Shown here: positions 16,178 through 25,276 of the stretch, piece after piece
How the letters are laid out: each line of letters begins with the position of its first letter
Numbering within the stretch: the first letter of the stretch is position 1
Notes under the pieces: generated by a model
What the model was told of the DNA's origin: nothing
The model's database searches: none
What the model saw: only the letters and a program-made list of their open reading frames with translations
Position numbers and translations under genes: made by a program
Assembly: GCF_020524765.1 (NCBI RefSeq)
Contig: NZ_JAIVLR010000002.1
Location: forward strand, 646,501-710,500
Direction of reading: 5' to 3'
Source of the DNA: Qipengyuania gaetbuli
GTDB lineage: Bacteria > Pseudomonadota > Alphaproteobacteria > Sphingomonadales > Sphingomonadaceae
Length of the DNA: 64,000 bases

Positions 16178-16702
16178 GTGACGGGTCGTAATTCATTTTC
16201 AGGCGGGCGTTCCCGCCTGCTTTTCCGCGCGGTCAACCGGCGCGGGCAGCCGGGTCACGACCCTGCTCTGCAGCGGCATCACTTGCTGCCGCGCCAATTG
16301 CTCAACCGCGACTGCTTCGGCTCCATGTTCGCCGCGCTCGGGCGCGAGCGGATCGGGTTCGACGATTTCCGCATCAACGGCCTGCTGCTTCCGGCCAGCG
16401 AGCATGCGGCACGGCGCACAGCTTTGCCGCTGCACCGTGGGCCGCATCGCGATTACAATGCGATGGTGATCGAACGGGTCGGCTGCGTGGAGGAGGCTTG
16501 GGCCGAGAAGCGCCGGTTCGATGCGGAGATCGCTGCCCGGGATGCCTTGCAGCGCCTGCAATTGCTGCAGAAGGCCTTGCGGCGCAGACTTCTCGACGAA
16601 GCGCGCCCGCTACTGCTCAACCGCCGCGACCCGGTGGCCGCGGACCTCGACTTTTCCGATCTCGACGCGATAGCCGAAGCGCTGTGGAGCGCGGCGGCCT
16701 AG
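16178..16702 (+). CDS. Stand-alone AHH nuclease-domain protein
   Basis: 174-aa protein with a near-complete AHH motif set (HNH/Endo VII superfamily nuclease): LQRHHLLPRQL with His34-His35, then an FGSMF helix, GFDDFRINGLLLP and the closing LHRGPHRDYN with His86, His90 and Asn94. The C-terminal 60 residues are a charged helical extension. AHH domains are usually the toxic tip of large secreted effectors; here the domain stands alone with only a short basic N-terminus and no secretion signal. GTG start at 16178 follows a GAGGGGGG tract. The preceding gene (17 bp upstream) might be functionally linked; no immunity-type gene is recognisable. Confidence 0.8.
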   Translation: MTGRNSFSGGRSRLLFRAVNRRGQPGHDPALQRHHLLPRQLLNRDCFGSMFAALGRERIGFDDFRINGLLLPASEHAARRTALPLHRGPHRDYNAMVIERVGCVEEAWAEKRRFDAEIAARDALQRLQLLQKALRRRLLDEARPLLLNRRDPVAADLDFSDLDAIAEALWSAAA

Positions 16703-17667
16703 ACGGTTCGCTTGTCGAGCGATTCCTTCGCATCGCGATATTCGCGTTCGAAGCGGGCGACCATGTCCTCGACAGGGCCGACCGACTTGACCGTGCCGAT
16801 GCCCTGGCCCGAACCCCAGATATCCTTCCACGCCTTGGCCTTGGTATTGCCGCCGCTGCCGAAATTCATCTTGGAGGGATCGCTTTCAGGCAGGTTGTCG
16901 GGATCGAGGCCGGCATTCTCGATGCTGGAGCGCAGGTAATTGCCGTGCACGCCGGTAAACAGGTTCGAATAGACGATGCCGTCTGCACTGCCTTCGACGA
17001 TACCCTGCTTGTAACCGTCGACCGCATTGGCTTCCTCGGTGGCGATCCAGGGCGATCCGATATAGGCGAAGTCGGCACCCAGCGCCTGCGCGGCGAGGAT
17101 CGACCTTCCGTGTGCGATCGAGCCGGACAGGGCGACCAGCCCGTCAAACCATTCGCGGATTTCCTGCATCAGCGCGAACGGGCTTAGCGTGCCGGCATGA
17201 CCGCCTGCGCCGGCCGCGACCGGGATGAGGCCGTCGGCACCCTTTTCGATCGCCTTGTGGGCGAAGCGGTTGTTGATGACGTCATGCATGGTGATGCCGC
17301 CCCAGCCGCGCACCGCGTCGAAGATTTCCTCACGCGCGCCAAGCGAGGTGATGACCAGCGGCACCTGCCATTTCGCGCAGGTCGCCATGTCGGCCTCGAT
17401 CCGGTCGTTCGAACGGTGGACGATCTGGTTGACCGCGAAAGGCGCAGCCGGGCGGTCGGGATTGTCGCGGTTATAGGCTGCCAGTTCCTCGGTAATCCGG
17501 TGGAGCCATTCGTCGAGTTCGCTCTGCGGGCGAGCATTTAGCGCGGGGAAGCTGCCGACGATACCGGCCTTGCACTGGGCGATCACCAGCTCCGGACCGG
17601 AGACGATGAAGAGCGGCGATCCGATGACCGGCAGGCGCAGCTTGTCGAAGGGGGCGGGCAGGCTCAT
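16699..17667 (-). CDS. Nitronate monooxygenase family protein
   Basis: 322-aa FMN-dependent TIM-barrel enzyme of the 2-nitropropane dioxygenase/nitronate monooxygenase family, which oxidises alkyl nitronates to carbonyl compounds and nitrite. Conserved features: start of barrel LPVIGSPLFIVSGPELVIAQ, phosphate-binding AAGAGGHAGT near residue 151, LSGSIAHGRSILAAQALGADFAYIGSPWIAT, and the class I C-terminal GSGQGIGTVKSV segment. Cytoplasmic. Converges with the AHH gene (four-base overlap at the 3' ends). Confidence 0.9.
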   Translation of the reverse strand: MSLPAPFDKLRLPVIGSPLFIVSGPELVIAQCKAGIVGSFPALNARPQSELDEWLHRITEELAAYNRDNPDRPAAPFAVNQIVHRSNDRIEADMATCAKWQVPLVITSLGAREEIFDAVRGWGGITMHDVINNRFAHKAIEKGADGLIPVAAGAGGHAGTLSPFALMQEIREWFDGLVALSGSIAHGRSILAAQALGADFAYIGSPWIATEEANAVDGYKQGIVEGSADGIVYSNLFTGVHGNYLRSSIENAGLDPDNLPESDPSKMNFGSGGNTKAKAWKDIWGSGQGIGTVKSVGPVEDMVARFEREYRDAKESLDKRTV

Positions 17668-17747
17668 GCAGAAAGGCTCCTCTCTCGAATATGCGCGAAC
17701 GCCTATGGCGCGCAGGCGCGCTTGTCGAGAGTGACGTTACGTAAACG

Positions 17748-18797
17748 TCAGGAGGCCGGCAGGACGTGCTCGATCCCGTAGATGCGTGCGGCTGTCCCTG
17801 CAAACAGCGCGCGCTTCTCGTCTTCGGAATGGCTGCGGGCGAGGCGCTTGAACGCGTTCCACAGCACCGGGTAGCTCGCGCCCCAGCGGTCGACCGGGTA
17901 ATTGCTTTCGAACATGGCCCGCCCGGGGCCGAAGCTTTCGATGCAGGTCTCGATATAGGGGCGCCAGAGCGCGGCCAGGTGTTCGGAACCATGTCCCTTT
18001 GCGGGGCCGTCCTCGGGCATGCCGCAAAACGCCATGGCGAGGCCGCCCAGCTTGACCGCCACGTTGGGGCATTCGGCGATGGCGTGGATGGAACGCCGCC
18101 AGCGGTCGAAATTCTCGTGCAGCTTGCCCCTGTGGCTCGCGATGTTGAGCGGAGTGCCGCAGTGGTCGAGGATGATCTGCTGGTCGGGAAACGCACGGGC
18201 AAGTTCGAGGACATCGCCGAGTTGTGGCTCGAGCAACCAGGCGTCGAAAGTCAGGCCGAATTGCGAATATGCGGAGAATCCGGCGCGAAAGGCATCGCTG
18301 CCGTAGAGCCCTTCGGGTGCGTGGAAAGGGGGGCCAAGTACCTCGGGATCGGAATCCCAGGCCGAAGCGTGCCGGATACCGCGGAATCGGCCATTGCCAG
18401 CAGCGATGAGCGCCTCGATGACCGGTTTGACCCCGTCGCCCAACGTCAGGTCTGCATGGCCGACGATGCCTGCGCAGGGGCGATAATCGCCGTAGAGCCC
18501 GCTCGCCCCCTGTGCAGCGACGCCGTTGACGAATTCGACCTCGCCGACAGGCTTCATCGCATCGCCGCGCGACGCGTCATAGAAAGCGCCGCATTCCATG
18601 AAGACGGTGCCGACGACATTGTGCCCGCTCTGCGTGTCGGCGAGCAGCTCGTCGAAGGTGTAATAGGGCGCGCCGGCAATCGCCTCGATGAAATCATGCC
18701 GCGGTTCGGGAAAGGCGGCCATTAGCGGGCGCAGGTCCCACAAGTGATGGTGCGGATCGATGATCGGAAGTTCGGGTTCGATTATCGCTTCGCTCAT
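17748..18797 (-). CDS. Amidohydrolase family (TIM-barrel metal-dependent hydrolase)
   Basis: 349-aa amidohydrolase-2 family protein. N-terminal metal site IIDPHHHLWDL (residues 15-25), characteristic of the 2-pyrone-4,6-dicarboxylate/ACMSD-like group; further motifs are ADLTLGD, the His in IILDHCGTP near residue 218 and the late Asp site in MFESNYPVD near residue 308. Cytoplasmic, probably a lactone or amide hydrolase acting on small aromatic-derived or sugar lactones; the exact substrate is not evident. Same strand as the nitronate monooxygenase with an 80-bp gap, so co-transcription is uncertain. Confidence 0.88.
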   Translation of the reverse strand: MSEAIIEPELPIIDPHHHLWDLRPLMAAFPEPRHDFIEAIAGAPYYTFDELLADTQSGHNVVGTVFMECGAFYDASRGDAMKPVGEVEFVNGVAAQGASGLYGDYRPCAGIVGHADLTLGDGVKPVIEALIAAGNGRFRGIRHASAWDSDPEVLGPPFHAPEGLYGSDAFRAGFSAYSQFGLTFDAWLLEPQLGDVLELARAFPDQQIILDHCGTPLNIASHRGKLHENFDRWRRSIHAIAECPNVAVKLGGLAMAFCGMPEDGPAKGHGSEHLAALWRPYIETCIESFGPGRAMFESNYPVDRWGASYPVLWNAFKRLARSHSEDEKRALFAGTAARIYGIEHVLPAS

Positions 18798-18820
18798 TCT
18801 AGCCTCTCCCCTTTGGCCGG

Positions 18821-19639
18821 TCAGGAAAACCCTCCCGGGTTCATTCCTGCCGTCTTACCACCCGCCCTGTCCAGCAAAGTGTGGACCATGTCGGCATCGC
18901 ATTTCCCGCGCAAACAATCCACCGACAGGAAAACCTTCCCCTTGCGGATTTCCTGTTCGTAGAGCGTGGCGGATACGCCGTCGACATCGTGATCGGTAAG
19001 CATCTTGGCGATGCCGCTGCCGGTAGCGCCGATGATGCCCGTCACCGTCGCCACCGACGACAGCGCGGAGGAGGTGAGTGCGCCGGCCACGGCGACAGGG
19101 CCCACGCCGGGGATGAACAGGATCGCGGTTCCCAGCAAGGCGCCGGCGATACCGCCGCCCGCAATGGCAGTGGCCACGTCCACGATGCCGTGACCTTCGC
19201 CCGCGGCATATTCGGGATCGAGATACTGGCTGGTACGCCAAGCCAGCGAGATTGCGTCCTCGGAGATGTCGCTGCCGCACAGCAGTTCGACTGCCTTTTC
19301 CGCGGCATCTACATTGTCGAACACGGCGGTGACGACGTTCGCCGTGCTGGAATGCAGGTTGCGGCGCGCTTCCACGAATGCGCGGGCGAAGCGGTCCCGG
19401 TCGCCTTCGTTTCCGAATACGGCGCGAAGGCCGGAGGACTGGTGCAATTTCTTGACGCTCGGCGAACCGGGCTCGCGAAACAGGGTGCGCAGGAGCATGT
19501 CGACGGTGGAGGGGCGAAGCTTGGAATCCGTGCCGCGATTGATCCATTCGACGCGGCGGGGCCGCGGGTGTTCGCGGTCCAGGTAATAGAGCGCCGGTAG
19601 CTGGTCAGCCCGGACTACGTAGAACGGCTCCTCGACCAA
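18821..19639 (-). CDS. Hypothetical protein with stress-protein-like domain and Gly-rich hydrophobic hairpin
   Basis: 272 aa. Residues ~100-135 (VTAVFDNVDAAEKAVELL) look like the start of the small general-stress/YflT-type domain; residues ~152-212 are a Gly/Ala-rich hydrophobic stretch (DVATAIAGGGIAGALLGTAI, then FIPGVGPVAVAGAL) of the kind that forms a membrane hairpin in these proteins. N-terminal ~90 residues are basic and unassigned. Function not recognised. The gene stands alone, 23 bp upstream of the amidohydrolase, with 128 bp of relatively AT-rich DNA before it. Confidence 0.7.
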   Translation of the reverse strand: MVEEPFYVVRADQLPALYYLDREHPRPRRVEWINRGTDSKLRPSTVDMLLRTLFREPGSPSVKKLHQSSGLRAVFGNEGDRDRFARAFVEARRNLHSSTANVVTAVFDNVDAAEKAVELLCGSDISEDAISLAWRTSQYLDPEYAAGEGHGIVDVATAIAGGGIAGALLGTAILFIPGVGPVAVAGALTSSALSSVATVTGIIGATGSGIAKMLTDHDVDGVSATLYEQEIRKGKVFLSVDCLRGKCDADMVHTLLDRAGGKTAGMNPGGFS

Positions 19640-19767
19640 TGACTGCCCTCATATTGCGACCATAAAGGCCTGATAATCGGAGAAACTCGCAGGCCTCATA
19701 CCATAGTATACATGCTTAGATTGTATAGAAGGGCCATAGTCCCGATGCGGGGCATATTGTGTGCGAA

Positions 19768-21450
19768 CTACTTTACGGGTCGTGCCGAGTTGGCAGCGCT
19801 GAGCACTGCCCTGACACTGGCTGTCGCGACGTCCTCGTCGATCCCGCATCCCCAGATCGTTAGCCCGTCGGGCGTCCGGCATTCGAGGTAGGCTGCGGCG
19901 TTGGCGTCGGTGCCTGCGCCCAGGGCGTGTTCCGAATAATCGACCACTTCCAGCTCGACGCCGAACGCATCGCGCAGCGTCCCCATCACGCTGGAAATGA
20001 GGCCGTTGCCGCGGCCCGACACGCTTTGCGCCGTCCCGCCGACCTCGATCCGGCCCGTGAAGATGCGGGTGCCGTCGCTGGCGCGGCTTTCCTCGTAATC
20101 GACCAACTGGAAATGCTTGTCGGTGGTCTTGACGTGATAGGCCTTGCGGAAAGCCTCCCAGATGTCGGCAGCGTTGAGTTCGCGGCCCAGCTCGTCAGCC
20201 ATGCGCTGGACATGGGGGCTGAAATCGGCCTGCATCTTCTTGGGCAGTTTCAGGCCCTGGTCCTGTTCCAGCACCCAGGCGAAGCCGCCCTTGCCGGACT
20301 GCGAATTGACGCGAATGACCGCCTCGTAGCTGCGGCCAAGATCGGCCGGATCGATCGGCAGGTAGGGCACGCGCCAATGCGGGTCGTTCTGCGTTTCCAG
20401 CACCATGAAGCCTTTCTTGATGGCGTCCTGGTGGCTGCCGGAAAAGGCGGTGTAGACCAGTTCGCCGCCATAGGGATGGCGCTGGTGGACGGGGATCTGG
20501 TTGCAGTACTCGACCGTCTCGATGACGCGGTCGATGTCGGAGAAGTCGATCCCCGGATCGACGCCCTGCGTATACATGTTGAGCGCCATCGTAACGAGGC
20601 AGCAATTGCCCGTGCGCTCGCCATTGCCGAACAGGCAGCCCTCGACGCGGTCGGCCCCTGCCATCAGCGCCAGCTCCGCCGCAGCGACGCCGGTGCCGCG
20701 GTCGTTGTGCGTGTGCAGGCTGATCACCGCGCTGTCGCGGTTGGGCAGGTTGCGGATGAAATACTCGACCTGGTCGGCATAGATATTGGGCGTCGCCGCC
20801 TCGACCGTGGCCGGCAGGTTGAGAATGATCGGGTGGTCCGGCGTTGGCGCCAGCACCTCCATCACCGCTTCGCAAACCTCGAGGCTAAAATCGAGTTCGG
20901 CGGTGGAGAAGGTTTCCGGGCTGTACTGGAAATGCCAGTCGGTGCCGGGCTGCTTGGCTGCCTCGTCGCGCATCACCTTCGCGCCGTGGACCGCGATCTC
21001 GCGAACCTGGTCGCGGGTCATGCCGAAGACGACTTCGCGCCATGCGGGGCTGACTGCGTTGTAGAGATGCACGATGGCCGCGTGCGCGCCTTCGAGGCTG
21101 GCAAAGCTGGTGCGGATCAGGTCTTCGCGGCTTTGCGTGAGGACCTGCACCAGCACGTCCTGCGGGATGCGTCCCGACCGGACGAGGCCGGCGATGAAAT
21201 CGAACTCCGTCGCGCCGGCGCTAGGAAAACCGATCTCGATCTCCTTCACGCCGATCTCGACCAGCAGGTCGAAGAACCGGTTCTTCTTGTGCGCATCCAT
21301 CGGGTCGACGATCGCCTGGTTCCCGTCGCGAAGGTCGGTCGAGAGCCAGCGGGGCGGGGCGGTGATGGTGCGCGTCGGCCATTTCCGGTCGGGCAGGTTG
21401 ACCTGCGGGAATGCGCTGTACTTGGTGCTCGGATCGCGAAGCATGGACAT
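19768..21450 (-). CDS. leuA: 2-isopropylmalate synthase
   Basis: First committed enzyme of leucine synthesis: condenses acetyl-CoA with 2-oxoisovalerate. 560 aa, the long E. coli YbhE-independent 'LeuA type 2' form. Catalytic barrel at residues ~30-320 with the metal/base motif STDLRDGNQA, SLHTHNDRGTGVAAAELALM (metal His pair) and GNGERTGN; linker and C-terminal allosteric LeuA_dimer domain from ~430 to the end, expected to bind leucine. A 15-codon Leu/Ile-rich leader frame with alternative hairpins lies 77 nt upstream (21489-21575), suggesting attenuation control. It closes the ilv/leu cluster on the minus strand. Confidence 0.96.
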   Translation of the reverse strand: MSMLRDPSTKYSAFPQVNLPDRKWPTRTITAPPRWLSTDLRDGNQAIVDPMDAHKKNRFFDLLVEIGVKEIEIGFPSAGATEFDFIAGLVRSGRIPQDVLVQVLTQSREDLIRTSFASLEGAHAAIVHLYNAVSPAWREVVFGMTRDQVREIAVHGAKVMRDEAAKQPGTDWHFQYSPETFSTAELDFSLEVCEAVMEVLAPTPDHPIILNLPATVEAATPNIYADQVEYFIRNLPNRDSAVISLHTHNDRGTGVAAAELALMAGADRVEGCLFGNGERTGNCCLVTMALNMYTQGVDPGIDFSDIDRVIETVEYCNQIPVHQRHPYGGELVYTAFSGSHQDAIKKGFMVLETQNDPHWRVPYLPIDPADLGRSYEAVIRVNSQSGKGGFAWVLEQDQGLKLPKKMQADFSPHVQRMADELGRELNAADIWEAFRKAYHVKTTDKHFQLVDYEESRASDGTRIFTGRIEVGGTAQSVSGRGNGLISSVMGTLRDAFGVELEVVDYSEHALGAGTDANAAAYLECRTPDGLTIWGCGIDEDVATASVRAVLSAANSARPVK

Positions 21451-21488
21451 TGGGAAAACTCGTATCGGTAACTGCGAAGGTCGGTTCG

Positions 21489-21541
21489 GCCCTTGGGTGC
21501 GCTGCGCACCCTTTCGGCACGCCTAGATCACGCCCAAGGGC
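21489..21541 (-). promoter_or_regulatory. Candidate leuA attenuator: mutually exclusive RNA pairings
   Basis: On the minus-strand RNA the segment over the last codons of the leader frame (21533-21541, GCCCTTGGG) is complementary to 21489-21497 (CCCAAGGGC). Between them is a compact hairpin GGGTGCG-CAG-CGCACCC (21495-21511) whose 3' arm shares three bases with the second pairing, so the two structures exclude each other. No U-run follows the hairpin directly, so the output could be translational rather than terminator-based. Confidence 0.5.
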
Positions 21542-21575
21542 GGGTAAGTCGCAGAATTAGTCCGATGCGGTTCAT
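21528..21575 (-). CDS. leuA leader peptide
   Basis: Fifteen-codon frame MNRIGLILRLTRPWA, stop TGA at 21528-21530. Five of its codons (two Ile, three Leu at positions 4, 6, 7, 8 and 10) are branched-chain, and the final codons overlap one arm of an alternative RNA structure upstream of leuA. This is the design of ribosome-stalling attenuators known for branched-chain amino acid operons in proteobacteria. It begins 53 bp after the lldD-like stop. Expression is inferred, not shown. Confidence 0.55.
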   Translation of the reverse strand: MNRIGLILRLTRPWA

Positions 21576-21627
21576 GTCATGCTGCATTGCCCAATATTAC
21601 CCCGAGTTCAAGCCGAAGTTTAGGAAA

Positions 21628-22776
21628 TTATCGCCAGCGCAGCCGTTCGCGGGTCAATTGTTCCACCGAGGTGACCCCCATCAGCCGCATCCCCCGCTCG
21701 ATTTCGTCGCGCAGGATGACAAGTGCACGCTCGACGCCTTCCTGTCCGGCAGCTGCCAACGCATAGAGATAAAGCCTGCCGCCCGAGGCCGCAGTGGCCC
21801 CCGTGCACAGGCTCTTCAGAACATGGGTGCCGCGCCTGACCCCGCCATCGCAGATGATTTCGATTTCGCCGCCGACCGCGTCGACGATTTCGGATAGCTG
21901 GTCGAAGGGCGAGCGGCTGCCGTCGAGCTGCCTGCCGCCATGGTTGGAAATCATGATCGCATCGGCGCCGATCTCGACCGCGCGGCGGGCGTCGGCTGCG
22001 CTCATCACGCCCTTGAGGCAGAATGTGCCGCCCCAGTCCTGTCGGATCTTGGCGGCCGTATCCCAGTCCATGCCGGTATCGAGCATGGTGTTGAAATAGT
22101 CCTGGATGCTGACCGCCTTCCCGGTCCCTTCCTGCACGTGCCCGTCGAGATTGGGCAGCCGGAATTTGGGCGAGAAGACGTAATTGAGCGTCCAGTAGGG
22201 CCGTGTAGCATAGCTCCACAACGAGGAAGCGGAAAAGCGCGGCGGCGTGGTGAAACCGGAGCGCAGGCACCGCTCCCGCTTGCCGGAAACGATGGTGTCG
22301 ACCGTCAGCGCCAGCGCATCGAACCGCGAGGCCTGACAGCGTTCGATCATGCTGGCATTCAGGCCCTTGTCCTTGTGGACGTAGAGCTGGAACAGCTTCG
22401 GCCCGCTGGTGAGCGCAGCCACTTCCTCGATCGAATGCGTGGCGAGGCTGGAGATGCCGAACCACACGCCGAATTTCTCCGCTGCCTTCGCGACCGCGCG
22501 TTCCCCGTCGCGGTGGAAGGCGCGCTGGAGCGCGGTCGGGCTGAGCATCAGGGGCAGGGCGCTCTTGCGGCCCATGATCGTGCAAGAGGTGTCGATGTCC
22601 GCCACGCCGGCCAGCACGTCGGGCACCAGGTCGACGCTGTCGAAGGCGGCGGTGTTGCGCGCCTTGGTGATCTCGTCGTCGGCAGCCCCGTCGATATAGT
22701 CGAACACCGGCCAGGGCAGGCGCGCTTTCGCAAGCCTACGGAAATCCTCGATATTGTGGCAATCGGACAGGCGCAT
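21628..22776 (-). CDS. FMN-dependent alpha-hydroxy-acid dehydrogenase (L-lactate dehydrogenase family)
   Basis: 382-aa TIM-barrel flavoenzyme of the LldD/glycolate oxidase family that oxidises L-2-hydroxy acids to 2-oxo acids. N-terminal DCHNIEDFRRLAKARLP, FDYIDGAADDE; FMN and substrate residues in LMLSPTALQ, FQLYVHKDKG, LTVDTIVSGKRERCLR, and the catalytic His/Arg in MISNHGGRQLDGS near residue 283, plus EIICDGGVRRGTHVLKSL. A membrane-binding insertion lies near residues 195-225. It starts two bp after the DUF6151 gene, so the pair is one transcription unit; placement within the ilv/leu cluster hints at 2-hydroxy-acid metabolism but the substrate is undefined. Confidence 0.9.
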   Translation of the reverse strand: MRLSDCHNIEDFRRLAKARLPWPVFDYIDGAADDEITKARNTAAFDSVDLVPDVLAGVADIDTSCTIMGRKSALPLMLSPTALQRAFHRDGERAVAKAAEKFGVWFGISSLATHSIEEVAALTSGPKLFQLYVHKDKGLNASMIERCQASRFDALALTVDTIVSGKRERCLRSGFTTPPRFSASSLWSYATRPYWTLNYVFSPKFRLPNLDGHVQEGTGKAVSIQDYFNTMLDTGMDWDTAAKIRQDWGGTFCLKGVMSAADARRAVEIGADAIMISNHGGRQLDGSRSPFDQLSEIVDAVGGEIEIICDGGVRRGTHVLKSLCTGATAASGGRLYLYALAAAGQEGVERALVILRDEIERGMRLMGVTSVEQLTRERLRWR

Positions 22777-22778
22777 GG

Positions 22779-23378
22779 TCAGCTTCGTCCCAGGGCGGTT
22801 TTTTCCGCATCGGTTAGCGATAGCGGCTGTGCAACCGGAGCCTTCGTGACGGGATCGAACAGGGCATAGCGTTTGTTCGCGCCGGAAAACTTGTCGGCGA
22901 ATAGGCGCACGATCACGCGGCGGATCATCGCGAATGCCGTGACGGGCGGTGTCACCACGTCAGGGCCGGTTGCGTGTTCTGCAAAGACGCTCCCTCTCGG
23001 CGGGCCTAGCACTGCGTCGCGCTGCGTCTTGTCGCAGCCTGCAGTGATCATGCTGAGGAACGGCCAGCGGCCATTGTCCATCGTGTTGAACAGCGGCGTA
23101 CGGCAATCGCGGCAGAACCAGCGCAGGGTCTGCTTGCCAGCTATGTTCACGCAGGCAAGGTGATCGAGCCCGCGTTCGATGCGCAGGTGATCGACGCGGG
23201 TCTGGTAGACCGAAGACCCGCCTGCTGCATCCAGCACCTCCGCATCCTTGCCCAGATAGCGCGCAAAATCGCGGCAGTCGTTGCAATAGCAGACATAGCG
23301 GTCGCCGGCTTTGGGGCCGACGTCGACCAGCGTCCCGGCAATCGCGCCGCAGGAACAGGAAAAGGGCAGGTCTTGCAT
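22779..23378 (-). CDS. DUF6151 family protein (GFA-like zinc-binding)
   Basis: 199-aa cytoplasmic protein with Cys pairs arranged as in GFA/DUF6151 proteins: FSCSCGAIAG (Cys8, Cys10), CYCNDCRDFARYLG (Cys32, Cys35) and RWFCRDCRTPLFNTM (Cys100, Cys103), which together should hold structural zinc. The function of the family is unknown; glutathione-dependent formaldehyde activation in GFA itself is only a distant guide. Lies 38 bp downstream of ilvC and directly ahead of the hydroxy-acid oxidase. Confidence 0.8.
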   Translation of the reverse strand: MQDLPFSCSCGAIAGTLVDVGPKAGDRYVCYCNDCRDFARYLGKDAEVLDAAGGSSVYQTRVDHLRIERGLDHLACVNIAGKQTLRWFCRDCRTPLFNTMDNGRWPFLSMITAGCDKTQRDAVLGPPRGSVFAEHATGPDVVTPPVTAFAMIRRVIVRLFADKFSGANKRYALFDPVTKAPVAQPLSLTDAEKTALGRS

Positions 23379-23416
23379 AGGCTTATCCTGCCCCTAATCC
23401 CGTAATGCGCAAGCCC

Positions 23417-24976
<1,560 letters not shown>

Positions 24977-24980
<4 letters not shown>

Positions 24981-25276
24981 TGCGCACGCTCCTGCCACAC
25001 CGGCTCGAACATGCGGCCCTCGCCGTCGTATTCGCGCAAGAAATCGCGTCCGCGCCGCACCGCCTCGAAATTGTCGGTCTGGCGCGATAGGTCGAGCTGG
25101 TCGGGCAACAGGGTCCAGTTCTCGTCGCCATGCTTTTCGGCCACATCCATGCCGACGAAGCGGTGACCGTCCTCTTCCAGCCAGTCGAGCAGCTGTTCGG
25201 CATCGGCACGGTTGAACCAGCGCCGCCGTTCGGCGCGCGCGGCGAATTCGGTCGGGATTTTCGAATGCATACCCAT
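24977..25276 (-). CDS. 99-aa unknown protein embedded in the ilv operon
   Basis: Small acidic-basic soluble protein (99 aa) of no family I recognise. It contains RRRWFNRADAEQLLDWLEEDGHRF and LREYDGEGRMFEPVW; mostly helical by eye, no signal, no Cys. Its ATG shares one base with the ilvB stop (TGATG) and its stop overlaps the ilvN GTG by four bases, so it is translationally coupled on both sides between the catalytic and regulatory subunits of acetolactate synthase. A second in-frame Met at residue 3 is an alternative start. The position suggests a role tied to the enzyme, but that is inference. Confidence 0.8.

Noticed and set aside
15357..16196. 279-codon minus-strand frame at the DUF4261-like gene
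   Set aside because: Composition typical of a shadow; the plus-strand frame shares direction and spacing with the AHH gene and resembles a known domain.
19927..21471. 514-codon plus-strand frame opposite leuA
   Set aside because: leuA motifs are clear on the minus strand; no start signal or fold in the antisense frame.
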